Program-made: the position numbers and the translations under genes
Assembly (NCBI GenBank): GCA_907164885.2
Contig: OU015492.1
Coordinates: forward strand, 203,800,297-203,864,296
From: Dolomedes plantarius
Taxonomy: Eukaryota; Arthropoda; Arachnida; Araneae; Dolomedidae
Length of the DNA stretch: 64,000 nucleotides
Direction: 5' to 3'
Notes under the pieces: generated by a model
Database searches by the model: none
What the model was told of the DNA's origin: nothing
The model's input: only the letters and a program-made list of their open reading frames with translations
In this document: one piece after another, positions 32,286 to 43,382 of the stretch
Position numbering within the stretch: the stretch's first letter is position 1
Layout: the number at the start of each line of letters is the position of its first letter

Positions 32286-34442
32286 ATTATTTCTCAAAGA
32301 ACATCCATTAATACCCAATGAATGAAACTTGCTTGGTAGTTAACTTTATGTTAACTCTATGTTTTTTTATGCAGTTATGGGCGATCTTACTCAAGCAATG
32401 TATCTTATAACGAGGTCGCAGGTCGAGCGAAAATTTATCCACGAAATTTTATCTTACCCACGATTTACGATGTTCTAAATATTCTACTGGTATAACCGTG
32501 ATATTCTAACTTATTTCCTAGTGAATGCTTTTCATCTATGAGTGATACATCATTTGCATGTGTAACATTTATGACTTAACGAATTTATGTCCGATGGTAA
32601 GCATTAGTGCTATGTTAGAGAGGGTAGATTTTTTGGATAGGAGAAGTTTCAACGTGTTACAAAGCGATGCGGAAAATGGCTTCACAAATCGTCTTTCGTC
32701 AATTTTTATTGCAGTGGAAAAGATTTTACGCATGTATAGTGGATAAGCCATGGTGCAGGATTAAACAAGGTGCGGATATTTATAATGATGTAATGTATCA
32801 ATTATAACAAAACCCCCGATCATTTAAAAACAAATTTCCAATATAGAGGCCCATGAACAAAAATCCTTGACTACAACACTCATTAAATAAGATAAGAAAA
32901 GAAAATTAAATATAAAAAATGAGTTAGTAATAAAGTGCGAATAAAGTTAGGAGTGTCTAGTCTACCAAATAGCGAGAGAAAATAGCTCTTCCAGTTAGGC
33001 CATGAGAGGAGATGGTCAGAGTTCATTAATTCCCTGCTTCAGCAGAGCAGGCCCGATCACAGAAGGATTAACAACTGAAGTTTAACTACAGTATAAAAGA
33101 TTTAATACATATATAGTCGATGAGAAATGGAGAAAAAGAAATAAACGCTGCAGATATTTATAATGCTGAAATGTATCAATTGATATGAAACAGTGATCAC
33201 TGAATAAGGATTAAGAATTTTAGGATAAAAATATATTTCAAATATATAATAAACTTAGTTAATTTACAATGCATGTAAATTTATTAGTTAATATTAAAAA
33301 AGGCCATTTTTAACGATCCTAAAAAAATGCCCATCAATAACAATTTTTAATGTTCACATTTAATGAGAAGTACATTTACAAAGACAATTTTCTTAACCTA
33401 GGTAATGAAACAGCAATATTTTGTTCCTGCTAACCCCCCAATTTTATTTTGGGTGCACAACAACTCTTAAGATATGCATTACGATTTCAGGATATATTTA
33501 AAGATCGTGACTTTAAGTTTCAGACAGGATTTCAATTTGTATCGCATTCCCGTTGTTTTAGTTTAATATAGTAATCAATAGAGAAAACACATTTTACGTC
33601 ACTTTTAAAAGAAATAAACTTTTATTTCCCATATGCGTCAAATTGTGTAAATACGCAGTTTTAAACATAAATAATTTATTTCCGATTACGCACTGATATG
33701 CAAAATATTTTATCTTCTAACAATATATTTTTCTCATGAAGTTCTATTTTGTGAATTTTGTTAAAATTTATACGTAATCCTAAACAAATATTTCTGTTCG
33801 TCTTAAAAATAAGAGTAGGTTTGGCAACATTTAGCAACATTTAAACTCAATGGATATGGAAAACTAGAATAGAAATGTATGCTTCAGCAAGCACTGAGAT
33901 GTTTTGATTCCCTGACAATGAAAAATATTATTGCTGTTAATTTACTCTAAATATACCTATTGTCTATTGTTCCAGAAGCAAACTAATTTGTCAGATTAGT
34001 TTGAATTTATTTTTAGCGTATCCTTGATGTATGTGTCTGGAGAATTCATTCTATTTGATTTCTTCTCTCTCCTCTCGTAAAAAGAAGGAATAACGTATAT
34101 TTCTATTCCTTTAACTGAGAAATTTATGGGAGGTAATAATGCTACTGAATGATCTCATGAACAATAACGGATGTCTTCAGTATAACATCTATACTTAATA
34201 GAATCATGGAGAATTTGTTGAGTTTTACCATTTGATCTCTTTGATAAACTTTTCTCTTCGACAAAAGGGTAAATTGTTATATATTTTTTTCATCCCATGC
34301 ATTTAATGTTATTGACTCCTGTATTGTATCAGCGAGTCTTTACTAAGCAATTTCTACAGATCTTTATTGTAAATATATATTCGTACTGAAAAAGCATTTT
34401 TGTTGGAAAAAAGTCCGCTTAGTAAAATACTTATTCGAGTAA
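32286..34442. other. AT-rich region without recognised genes
   Basis: Frames at 32558-32746 (plus) and 32569-32751 (minus) are antisense overlaps without a motif. No element ends were found. Confidence 0.5.
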
Positions 34443-34716
<274 letters not shown>

Positions 34717-34717
34717 C

Positions 34718-35924
34718 AGATGGTGGACAAAATAATACGAACACCTGTGAAATAATGGAAAATCTTTATTAATAGGGGGTTGGACCACCCTTTGACTGAA
34801 GTACAGATTTAATGCGACGTGGGATAGATGCATAAAGGTCATGGACAATATTTAAAGGAATATTAAGCCCTTCCTCCTGCAGAGCGGTCTCTAATTCCGA
34901 AAGTCCAGATGGAGGTGGAAATCGGAAACGAAGTTTGGACTTCAAATATTGCCATAAATATTCAGAAATATTCAAGTCGGAGACTGAGGGGGCCAGGCGA
35001 GATGTTCAACTGCATCATCATGCTCTTCGAACCATTCTTGAACACATCTAGCAGTGTGGATAGGGGGTTGTCGTCTTGAAAAAGCGGTCGCTCTCCAGGG
35101 AATACAGTCTGGACAAAAGAATGGACATGATTCCCCAGAACGCTTAGATAGTGATTGGATTTGATCCTCCCATGCAGAATAACAAGTGGCCCAAGACCGC
35201 GCTAAGATATCGCACCCCATACCATAATGGAGCCACCCCCGTGCTTCACAATCGGCAAGAGGCATTCAGGATGAAACGCTTCTCTGGGCGTTCTCCAGAC
35301 ATAAACGCGTCCGGTCGTCTGAAATAGGGTGAATGACGATTCATCTGACCATATTGCCTCTTGCCACTGCTGTGGGGACCAGCCTTTGTGATCTCTGCAC
35401 CATTGGCGTCGCTTGAAAGCATTAGTTGCTGCCACCAAGGGTTTACGAATTGCCACTCTGCCATAAATGTTCACAGCATGAAGTTCCCTTTTGACAGTTT
35501 TTGTTGAAACGGGTTCCCGGAGATGACTGTTCATATCGGATGTTATCTCGGATAAAGATTGCTTGTGCTTTCGGGCTACTAAGCGCTTCAAGATCCGTCT
35601 ATCCCTATCAGCAAGCTTGGACTTTCGGCCACTGTTGTGCTTTGAAGACCTCGTCTTACCCTCTTTCGTGTACGCTGTCATAACGGCTGATACCGTACTC
35701 CTTGCAAACCCCAAAAGGTTTGCTGTTTCCGTAACCGATGCTCCACTTAAACGCGCTCCAACTATCATTCCTCTTTGGAACTCTGACAGGTCTGACATTT
35801 CAAGTTATCACAGACAGTTCGATAGAAGCATGCAACGTAGGTGACTGCTGTTGAGAGACTGATACTTTCCTCTTCACGCTCACTAGGTGGCAGACTTCTG
35901 TTGCAGGTGGCGCGGCTGTACTGC

Positions 35925-35929
<5 letters not shown>
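34718..35929 (-). mobile_element. Tc1-like element between two (TA)n tracts
   Basis: The left edge after TA reads CAGATGGTGGACAAAATAAT, typical of a Tc1 family terminus. The right edge before the second TA tract reads GCGGCTGTACTGCAG and is not its inverted repeat, so the right terminus is lost or very diverged. The (TA)n tracts at 34443-34715 and 35930-35989 probably form one split microsatellite. It carries the broken transposase at 34775-35798. Confidence 0.72.
34775..35798 (-). pseudogene. Tc1 transposase pseudogene
   Basis: ATG at 35798 starts MSDLSEFQRGMIVGARL. The N-terminal half has a helix-turn-helix (SVTETANLLGFARSTVSAVM), a basic GRKSKL linker and a second HTH-like block. The first catalytic motif is IWSDESSF. 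After MVWGAIS comes an in-frame TAG near 35205. The original frame then runs to the second catalytic region (FQDDNP), where a frameshift occurs near 35062, and a one-base loss at SPDLN near 34982 shifts it again. The C-terminus reads SEYLWQYLKSKLRF to about 34775. One stop and two frameshifts make it non-functional. The family is Tc1 (DD34E-type, third residue in ISEYLW). Confidence 0.9.

Positions 35930-35989
<60 letters not shown>
35930..35989. repeat. (TA)n microsatellite
   Basis: About 60 bp of TA between the Tc1 element and the long-inverted-repeat element at 35994. Confidence 0.95.
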
Positions 35990-35997
<8 letters not shown>

Positions 35998-36310
35998 AGG
36001 TGAATTTTTTTAAAACCGACACTACTCAGAGCCATCTGTAGCACGATCTATCAGCCGGAATTCCACCAAAATTGATAAAGGGACTAAGGGCGACTTGGGA
36101 AAGAGTTTCCGTGAAAGAGAAAAATTAGTTCCAAAAGTCGCCGATAGGGGACGATATGGCTTTGTTGTTGACGGCGCACCCTAGAATTTGCATAAAAGGC
36201 AAGTAAAACGTCAAAATGCAAATTCATGACTACGTAGTCAACAGCAGCGCCAGTATTTTGGGCTATCGGTGCGGAATCTGCTGTGCCTGCGCTTTACAGA
36301 AGGAAAGGTC

Positions 36311-36545
36311 ACCAATCGCTTTTTTTCACTTGCAATGGCCACCTCGCTCCCCAGGCCTTACCCATGTGACATATTTATGTTGGGTTATTTAAAATCTAAG
36401 GTGTATGTATCTTGGTGGAGTCTCGAAATTGGCGGCCCTAAAGGACAACAAATCCCGGGCTTTGATGAACATTCCTGGTGGCATGTTATGTTTGGCCGCT
36501 GAGAACGTAGTATTTAGGATGCGATGCGTCGTCCACCAAGACTGT
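36311..36545 (+). pseudogene. Transposase C-terminal remnant in the long-inverted-repeat element
   Basis: One frame reads LPRPYPCDIFMLGYLKSKVY. After a +1 shift near 36405 another reads ALKDNKSRALMNIPGGML and AENVVFRMRCVVHQDC. The pattern 'SPDLTPCDFFLWGYLKSKVY...LK...I...NV...R...C' is the C-terminal end of a Tc1/mariner-superfamily transposase common in arthropods, the aspartate of PCD being the third catalytic residue. The N-terminal and central parts are absent, and a hAT MITE lies 5 bp downstream. Only the tail survives, on the plus strand. Confidence 0.72.
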
Positions 36546-36549
36546 GGTC

Positions 36550-36694
36550 CAGTGGCGCACCCAGGATTTTTAATTGGGGGAGGGCCGAGATGAACGGATA
36601 AAAATATCTATAATGCAAAATCAATATTCATAATGCAATTTCAATTTCTTTGGGGGGGGCCAGGGCCCCTTCCCCCTCCCTGGGTGCGCCACTG
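36550..36694. mobile_element. hAT MITE (145 bp), nested
   Basis: Perfect 16-bp inverted ends CAGTGGCGCACCCAGG. The 8-bp flanks CTGTGGTC (36542-36549) and CCGTGGTC (36695-36702) differ at one base. The interior is G-rich on one side and C-rich on the other. Confidence 0.93.
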
Positions 36695-37115
36695 CCGTGG
36701 TCACACTGAAGGAAGGAGAAGGGAATTTTCTGCATAAAGTGGTGTTTCAGTGAAATTTCTTTGTTATTCATCTGTCTGATTATAACTTTTTCGGAATTCA
36801 TCCCTTATTTTTATAGTTCGAAATTCTGGCGCTGGTGTCGACTACATAGTCGTGAATTTGTATTTTGATGCTTTACTTGCCTTTTATGCAAATTCTCGGG
36901 TGCGCTGACAACAACAGCGCCATATCGTCCCCTAACGGTGACTTTTGGAACTATTTTTTTTTTTTTCACGGAAACTCTTTCCCATGTCGTCCTTAGTCCG
37001 TCTATCAATTTTGGTGAAATTCCGGCTGAAAGATCGCGCTATAGATGACTCTGAATAGTGTCAGTTTAAAAAAAATCCCCCTGTATATATATATACACAC
37101 ACACAAACAAACAAA

Positions 37116-37940
37116 CTTGCTGAATACCCGTGATTCTCGGTGGAATACATTACTACCATTAAGTATGTAATTTATTAATTTAATTTAAATTAACTTCAGA
37201 AGTAAACAGTTGTCATTCCTCACAGGTGTTCCCCCTATAATTTAACGGCAGTGATACAGCATTAAATATAGATTTTAGATTTTCTTTGTGTTGGGAGATG
37301 ATTTAAGCCCCTATTTTAGTACCCTTTAAGGTTGATATTTAAAAAAATCTTTTTTCATGAATCCCCAGGGCATTAGACGAACTACAGGGCTACCATTTGT
37401 CTTCTGGTTATATAGATAAAGGGATCAGTCAGTCATCGTTTTATTTTGAGGGTTTCAGGCCTTTAAACCACATTTAAGTTTTAATTTTTAATAAAATTTC
37501 TTATTAAGCACCTTGGGCCTCAGAGGAACTACTTAGCAAAATTTTAGCTTTCTGGACCTTACGGTTCCAGAAATGCTGTGATCAGTTTGTCTTTTTTTTA
37601 GGAGGGGGGCTGATCCCCTTTTTACCCTCGAAAGATTTGTAATTTTTTCTAAGAATTCTCAGTGAGCACCTAGAACTTAAGGGAAACCCCTATTCCAAAT
37701 TTCAGGTTCCTAAGGGATGTGGATCGAGAGATACAGTGATCACTCAGTCAGGGTTCAATTTGGAGGATTAAACCGCTTTTAAACCCCATAAAATTTGAAT
37801 TTTTTAAAAAGAATTCTTAACAAGCACCTAGGGCCTAAAAGGAATTACCATACAAAATTTCGGCTTCCTAGGATTATGGTTCTAAAGAAACAGAGATCAG
37901 ACAATGAGTGAGTGGCATATGCCTTTTATATATTATATAA
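37116..37940 (-). mobile_element. Second Helitron type with internal ~130-bp repeats
   Basis: The left edge, reverse-complemented, reads AATGTATTCCACCGAGAATC, ACGGGTATTCAGCAAG then T, a diverged version of the Helitron B 3' end with CTAG changed to CAAG. The right edge reads TATATAAAAGGCATATGCCA then CTCACTCA (minus strand), mirroring the TA-rich, CTGAC-repeat 5' end of family B. Between them about four degenerate units of 110-150 bp share AGCACCTAGGGCCT and TTCCTAGGATTATGGTTCT-like blocks. It has no coding capacity. Confidence 0.6.
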
Positions 37941-38303
37941 ATTAATATTAACAATCAATACTTTAAATATACTCTGTTCTGATGATTATGAAAGTAATAA
38001 ATCTCTGTACTGTTGAAACATACCAGGTTTTGATTAGAAGCGTAAGGTAAGGGAATCTAATATGAAGGTCTTTTACAATAAAGTAGGATTTTGTGGCATT
38101 TTTAACAATATGATTATATGGGGGATGCCTTCAATGGAAAGCTTTTCAAAGAAAGAGTGTTTTTATTTTGTTACTCACACGAAGTTCGGGGACCAAACTC
38201 GTTAAAAGGATCTCAGTGACCAGAATTGAAACTTTGTGAGAGATGCTGTCATGTTTATGTTATGGAACTATGTTAAAGAACATATCAATTTGCGATCATT
38301 TAA

Positions 38304-39031
38304 GGTGACTGCCTACGTTGAAAATGTCATTTTTTGACTATTTTGGTCAATTTTATTTTTTGCAAGAATCGTGTAATTCAATCTTTTCTCTTTTCAAAAC
38401 TGTTTTGATTTTCACTCTACATCAATTAGAAGCTGAGTTATAGCTATTTAAAAATACATCTTCTGCTACAAAATTGAAGTGACAAACAACTTTAAATGCG
38501 TTTATCTCAGAATTATGTTTTTTAGCACAAATCTCTACTGTTATCCTGATATCTCACATAAAAATGTATATAATTTGATAAAATTTTCAGGAAATGTTTT
38601 AGATGCTATTGTTAATGAAATGAAGCACAATAATTGGTGTATAACAAATAGTTTCTTATTTGGGGCTGTTTTTATAAGGAAAGGAATGACGAATCGGGGA
38701 ATATGTTCATATTGGAACATAAAATTGTATGTATTATTTTTGCATTTTAAAATTTCCCTTAGATTTTAGGTCGTTTTGAAGATAGCTGTCATATGTATCA
38801 TGTGTGAGAAGGAAATTAAAATAGTAGCATTAGGATTTTGTGCAGAGTGATAGGCGTTTTAGCTAAATTTCACTAAAAATTACTTCAAATTGACCAATTT
38901 ATAATAAAAGTATGGTATTTATAAGTAAGTTTTTGTTTCTTTTTTAATTTTTAAGTGCTATTTTACCATAAAAGACAAAAAATCCTTTAAAAGATTATTT
39001 AAAAAAAAATTTACTCCGAAGGCAGTCCACC
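38304..39031. mobile_element. TTAA element, third family (728 bp)
   Basis: TTAA at 38300-38303 and 39032-39035. The left end is GGTGACTGCCTACGTTGAA. The right end, reverse-complemented, is GGTGGACTGCCTTCGGAG. The body is AT-rich. The frame 38479-38769 lacks any known motif. The ends are inverted for only ~15 bp, unlike the long-repeat TTAA families. Confidence 0.7.
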
Positions 39032-39035
39032 TTAA

Positions 39036-39874
39036 TAAAAATAGCATTAAATACCACAAGGTTTAGTCATTTATGTAGTAAGTAATAACGTTTTATGTAT
39101 AACGTTTTGTGTAAAATAACAATGTTTTTCTGTATAAATCCTGCAAAAAGTTGGAAATCTGAGCGGTTGAAGTAAAAAATAACGATGAATAGTTTTGTTT
39201 TTCTACACAAGTCTGGATCAAACATTTTTACATCCTACATACATTTTGAAAAAGGCACAGTTCTTTCAATATATTTTTTATTGATTTCGACCTAAAATGT
39301 CGAGAAAATATGATCTAGAAATCTTTTCCTCTTCCAGGAACTGAATTTTCAAGCATCCAACTTCTTACCATTGGCATGCACTTGTATGTTTTAAAATTGA
39401 GACATATTTTGAGCATCGTAACCTCTTTTCAGTGATACGTGAGATTTCTACGCTTCATGGAACTTTTAGTGGTTGATATCAATAGTTTATGGCAAATCCA
39501 TATACTTATATGAATTGAATGAAACATGGGAAATGTAAAATGTACGACTCACTCTCATACATTTGCTTTTATGAGTAGCTTAGTCCTTATTTTGTTTCAG
39601 CTTGAAAGAAATCATCGATGTGCAGTAGACTTATCGCGATTTACGTCATTATGAAGTCAGATTGGGAGAGCTTCCGAAGTAACCCTGTACGTGTAATGCT
39701 ATTTTAGTATAAATAAAAGTGAAAAATCTGGTTAACGCAACAGTACGGAAAAATGATCAGTTTTATTTTGGTCAACATTCCTAACCAATATTCGTAATTT
39801 TCCAAGTAATAAAAATTGATTACTTTCTTTAAAAGGCTTCTTCCCATTGCTCTCAAGGTAGGACGCAACCTCTC
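39036..39874. other. AT-rich region without recognised genes
   Basis: Nothing recognisable. Confidence 0.45.
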
Positions 39875-39912
39875 TTTTTTATGCCATGGAATATATTCCA
39901 TGGCATAAAAAA
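39875..39912. repeat. Perfect 38-nt palindrome
   Basis: T6-ATGCCATGGAATAT followed by its exact reverse complement with no spacer. It could extrude a 19-bp cruciform. It sits immediately left of the 85-bp tandem repeat. Confidence 0.9.
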
Positions 39913-39916
39913 AGAC

Positions 39917-40061
39917 TCCTTTCCTCCCACATAATGGAGATTCATACATTTGCTATCGGGAAACACCCCCGGATTCGGGGAACGAAAGACTGGAAAAAAA
40001 CCCTTTCCTCCCACATAAAGGGGATTGATACGTTTGCTAGCAGAAAAAACCCCGTATTCAG
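39917..40061 (+). repeat. ~85-bp tandem repeat, two units, second interrupted
   Basis: CCTTTCCTCCCACATAA starts both units (39917 and ~40002). Unit 1 ends CGGATTCGGGGAACGAAAGA. In unit 2 the equivalent point is split by the hAT element at 40062-41453, resuming as GGAACGAAAGACTGGAAA at 41462. Unit 1 is therefore an empty-site reference. Confidence 0.75.
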
Positions 40062-40152
40062 CATAGGCGTAGCGTGCTTCTAACTTTTTTGGGGGGAAGG
40101 GGGACGAATTGAATTCACTTGGGTCTCCTCAGCGCAATGAATGCCGGACGGT

Positions 40153-41085
40153 TGTAAGGTATACATAAGATTCGATTCACAAGAATCGAACTTTTGGGTG
40201 AATGAATTAAAGAAGCTGCTTGAGATATGCTAATTTCGGCATACGAGCTAGGTATAAATATGTAAGGTATACACAAGATTCGATTCACAAGAATCGAACT
40301 TTTGAGTGAATGAATTAAAGAAGCTGCTTCAGATATGCTAATTTCGGCATACGCGCTTAGTATAAATACCATGCAGCGTCATTAATGAAAAAGGGTTGTT
40401 AAGGTTGAAAAGGTGTTATCCTGCGCTAGTGCTTAGCAGGCCCAAACTTTACGTGTCAGTACTGCTGGTTTGACTCTCTGCTGGGTTGTGAGTATTGAAA
40501 ATATATTGTTCTTGAAAGCTATATTTATATATTCCGTACAAGTAGTACGTATGCTTATTGCTGTAAAAGCCAATTATATATGTGCAACGAATTCAATAAA
40601 CATTGTTTCATGTATAAACTGTGTTTGCATCAAATTGAACTAGAGTGGCACTTCAAATTATATACACCCAAGTCTGGGTAGAAGTGAGCTATATTCTCTA
40701 TAAATACCAAGCAGCTTGATTAATACAGAGGTTGAAGAAGGTTTTGTTAAGGTTGATAGATAAGCGAGTTAAGGGAGCTACGAGGTAAGCAGCTCCAGGT
40801 GTTAGCCGGCGCTATTGCTTAGGGGTCCCAAAGTTTACGTGGCAGTACTGCTGGTTTGACTCTCTGCTGGTTTGTGAGTATTTGCAAAGTGTATTTCTAT
40901 TGAATGTTAATATATATTCCGTACAAGTAGTACGTATGCGTATTGCTGTAAAAGCAAATTCTATATGTGCAACGAATTCAATAAACATTGTTTCATGTAT
41001 AAACTGTGTTTGTATCAAATTCATTTAGAGTGCCACTTCAAATTATATACACCCAAGTCTGGGTAGAAGTGAGCTATACTCTACA
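40153..41085 (+). mobile_element. Solo LTR, family E (outer), interrupted
   Basis: Begins TGTAAGGTATAC and ends ACTCTACA (canonical TG...CA). The flanks are CGGT at 40149-40152 and 41086-41089. A TATAAATA box (split by the inner LTR) and ATTCAATAAACATTG polyA-type signal are present. It belongs with 22452-22884 in a subfamily carrying GCAGCTCCAGG and GATAGATAAGCG. The inner LTR occupies 40261-40702. Confidence 0.88.
40261..40702 (+). mobile_element. Solo LTR, family E (inner, 442 bp)
   Basis: TGTAAGG...TCTCTATA with 4-bp flanks AATA at 40257-40260 and 40703-40706. It is inserted in the TATAAATACC box of the outer LTR. The sequence is closest to 23896 and 43849, which share the TCTCTATA end. 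As the innermost element it is the youngest event in this stack. Confidence 0.88.
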
Positions 41086-41461
41086 CGGTCCTTAAAATAT
41101 GAAATACTATGAGTTTTTTTCAATTGCATAACAATAGAATTGATGTTTGAGTAGTATTCAAAAGTTATACAATGATAAAAATAAATATGATATAAATAAA
41201 ATGAGAAAAAGAATATAGCATCGAATTTTTCCTATGGATTATATCATTGTTAAAAACTATGTTAAGGCTAAAGACATAATCGGAATCTTCAGTGTCACAG
41301 TTTTAAAAAAAGCGGAAAAAAACCAACTTTCTTAAAAGTTTTCTAAAATTTTCCGATTTTAACTGAATTTCTATTAACGCTTTAATTTATTTCAAGTTAA
41401 GTTGGGGGGGGGGGGACGTTTTCCATCGTGCCCCCCACGACATTACGCCTATGGTATTTAG

Positions 41462-41572
41462 GGAACGAAAGACTGGAAATCAGAACTTTTCGTTGAATTC
41501 ATTTGGATCTCTATTTAACCTTGCTCTATCACGCGAGGGTTAGCAAAAATTCAGAATCATTCTATAAGATTA
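41462..41572. other. Flank of the tandem repeat
   Basis: Remainder of the second 85-bp unit (GGAACGAAAGACTGGAAA) and AT-rich spacer. Confidence 0.5.
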
Positions 41573-41983
41573 GCCAAAAAGTTCGTTCGATTTTCAAATA
41601 AAACTAAGAGATACGTTATTAATTTTCGTTCATAATTTTTTTTCTACGATACGTTCACCATTTCATTTCACAACCATCTGCAATCTTTCAGGCAACTTCA
41701 TAATTCTATCTTCCCAAAACTTACATCGAAAAAATCTTTCTTTGCGTTTCAGTTGTATTTTTACCTTTCTTGAAATAATAAAGCGTAATACGTCGAAAAA
41801 GTTGATATTTTTCTTCCATCGTCAGCATTAAAATGGCTACTGAAAAACTCACAGTTTTTCTTTTAAATGCACGCTGATATGACATCTGTTATAACGCAGT
41901 CTAACAAAATTATTTTGAGTGATGTTAAAGACGTCTAGGCGCTACTAGAGCAATCTTTCTAAATACCGAATGAACTTTTTGGC
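41573..41983 (-). mobile_element. Deletion-derivative mariner (411 bp)
   Basis: The left end GCCAAAAAGTTCGTTCGATT matches the reverse complement of the right end (GCCAAAAAGTTCATTCGGTA) at 17 of 20 positions. TA precedes the left end; the right flank has lost it. On the minus strand the start reads MEEKYQLFRRITLYYFKKGK and then, after a shift, FWEDRIMKLPERLQMVVK. These are the N- and C-terminal scraps of a mariner transposase with the catalytic core removed. Confidence 0.78.
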
Positions 41984-42284
41984 AAACCCAATATATGGTT
42001 TCGGGGAAGTTCATCAACTGAAAAGTCATTTATACTGGGGTGTCATTTAAGCAGGAGACATAAAATTGTGTGAAGGGGTTTGACAGCTACCGCTGCCGAA
42101 ATCAAGACGAATATTTTCTTGTCATCAGCGACTTAGCAGTCGGCTTCCTCGAATCCTGCAGTCAGAAATTTCAGCTGACATTAGTGACAACATTCAAATA
42201 AAACTAGACAGCGCTTAGTTTACAGTGCGTTTTTGATAAAACTAGAAGGCATAAACTTTCTCTATATTTATGCAATAAACTGCA
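41984..42284. other. Spacer
   Basis: No recognised feature. Confidence 0.4.
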
Positions 42285-42288
42285 TTAA

Positions 42289-43378
42289 GGGGACGAGGGA
42301 CCATTAGCGTCTCTTTTTTTAATTTTCAATATTTTCCTCTCATATACAAAATGAGAATAATTAATATTTTTTTTCTACGTTGAAGATACTTAAAATTCAC
42401 AAATAAGTATTTCTTGAAAGAATAAGATTTTCTTTTTAAAAATTCTTCAAAAATGCTAGAATTTTTCAAAATGCTAGAATTTTTCAAAATGCTCCATGTG
42501 CATTACTTTCCTTCTGATTTTTTCCAAATATCTCAAGATTGTTAATTGAAATGTTTTCCACAAACCTGTGCATCAATCTCTGAAACCACAAATATTTTTC
42601 AAATTTATAGATCATGAAAAAAAGCAAACACATAAAAGAAAACAACCCTCCTGCTATTTTTAGCCTCTCCGTAGAGGCTTCGCTATCTTCTCGTTATGTA
42701 GTTGTACGACCCTGAAGAGGGCCTTTTTTATTTTCGTTTCCTCCTGGCTACTAAAAAAAATATTTTATTAAATTTTGAAACATTAATTAACTACTCTAAC
42801 TTAAATTAAATTAACTAATTAACTACTACTCTGAGCCAACTTAATCCACTAGTTAACTAAAATACCTACTCTCTCTCCCCTTAAGTTAACCTTAAAGTTA
42901 TGTATTATTAACCTAATACTTCTCTCTTCCTTACTATTTAATTTACTGAGCACAGATATCTTGACACCATTAACTTGCTTACTGGAGGTAAAGTCCAATC
43001 GGACCAGGGAACTCCATTTTATACCCACAACTAGCTGGATTCGAAAAGAAAACAACAGGCAGATTAAAAAAAATAATTATTTATGGCTTTAGATTCATAC
43101 AAATAAAATCATTGCACAATTATGTTTATATATATGTACAGTAAACTTACATTAACAAGTTTAAGGATTTTTAAATGATTAGGAATGCACATGGAGTATT
43201 TTGAAAAATGCTAGAAAATTTTGAAAATTGTTTTGAAAACCAGGAATTATTCTGCCAAAAAAATCCTTCTTTTTAATTCTAAGGGTGTTGTAAAAAAGAA
43301 TACAAATTATTCTCTTTTTGTAAATTGAGTTAAAAAATTGAAAATTATAAAATTCGAGGTTGAAGGTCCCTTGTCTCC
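42289..43378. mobile_element. TTAA long-inverted-repeat element with a nested insertion
   Basis: TTAA at 42285-42288 and 43379-43382. The ends are GGGGACGAGGGACC and, from the right, GGAGACAAGGGACC. Inverted similarity of ~200 bp on each side ends at ATGTGCAT / ATGCACAT, equivalent to the ATGCGCAT motif of the sister copies at 49306 and 59008. Without the 397-bp insertion the element is ~680 bp, matching the sisters. Confidence 0.85.
42647..43043 (-). mobile_element. 397-bp insertion with 13-bp target duplication
   Basis: Flanked by AAAAGAAAACAAC at 42634-42646 and 43044-43056, identical over 13 bp, and absent from sister TTAA elements. On the minus strand it has GGGTATAAAATGGAG near its start and, near its end, a GGCCCT-CTTC-AGGGTC stem-loop after an A-rich run, then an AGCCTCTCCGTAGAGGCT hairpin. 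The long duplication suggests a target-primed or similar mechanism. No A/B boxes, polyA tail or LTR ends are seen, so the class is unknown. Confidence 0.6.
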
Positions 43379-43382
43379 TTAA

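Larger units (their letters stand above)
35994..37085 (+). mobile_element. 1.1-kb transposon with ~265-bp inverted repeats
   Basis: 35994-36262 and 36819-37085 are inverted repeats of roughly 265 bp, about 85% alike by eye. Shared blocks include AATTTGCATAAAAGGCAAGT and GGGACGATATGGC. The outer ends are TACAGGGGGATTTTTTTTA on the right and a slightly degraded counterpart on the left, next to TA-rich sequence. The centre has a transposase remnant (36311-36545) and a nested hAT MITE (36550-36694). Repeats this long are unusual for Tc1/mariner relatives. Confidence 0.85.
40062..41453. mobile_element. hAT MITE split by two nested solo LTRs
   Basis: The ends are CATAGGCGTAGCGTGC and, from the right, CATAGGCGTAATGTCG. 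The 8-bp flanks are GTATTCAG (40054-40061) and GTATTTAG (41454-41461), one change apart. The hAT sequence proper is only 40062-40152 plus 41086-41453; the rest is LTR. G-rich subterminal tracts lie inside each end. Confidence 0.85.

Noticed and set aside
32558..32751. Antisense pair of ~60-aa frames, one followed by a GTAAGC-like donor
   Set aside because: Short, unsupported by any acceptor or homologous exon; likely chance.
37325..37915. CRISPR-like array
   Set aside because: Units are degenerate, 110-150 bp, without short spacers, and lie in an arthropod-type Helitron.
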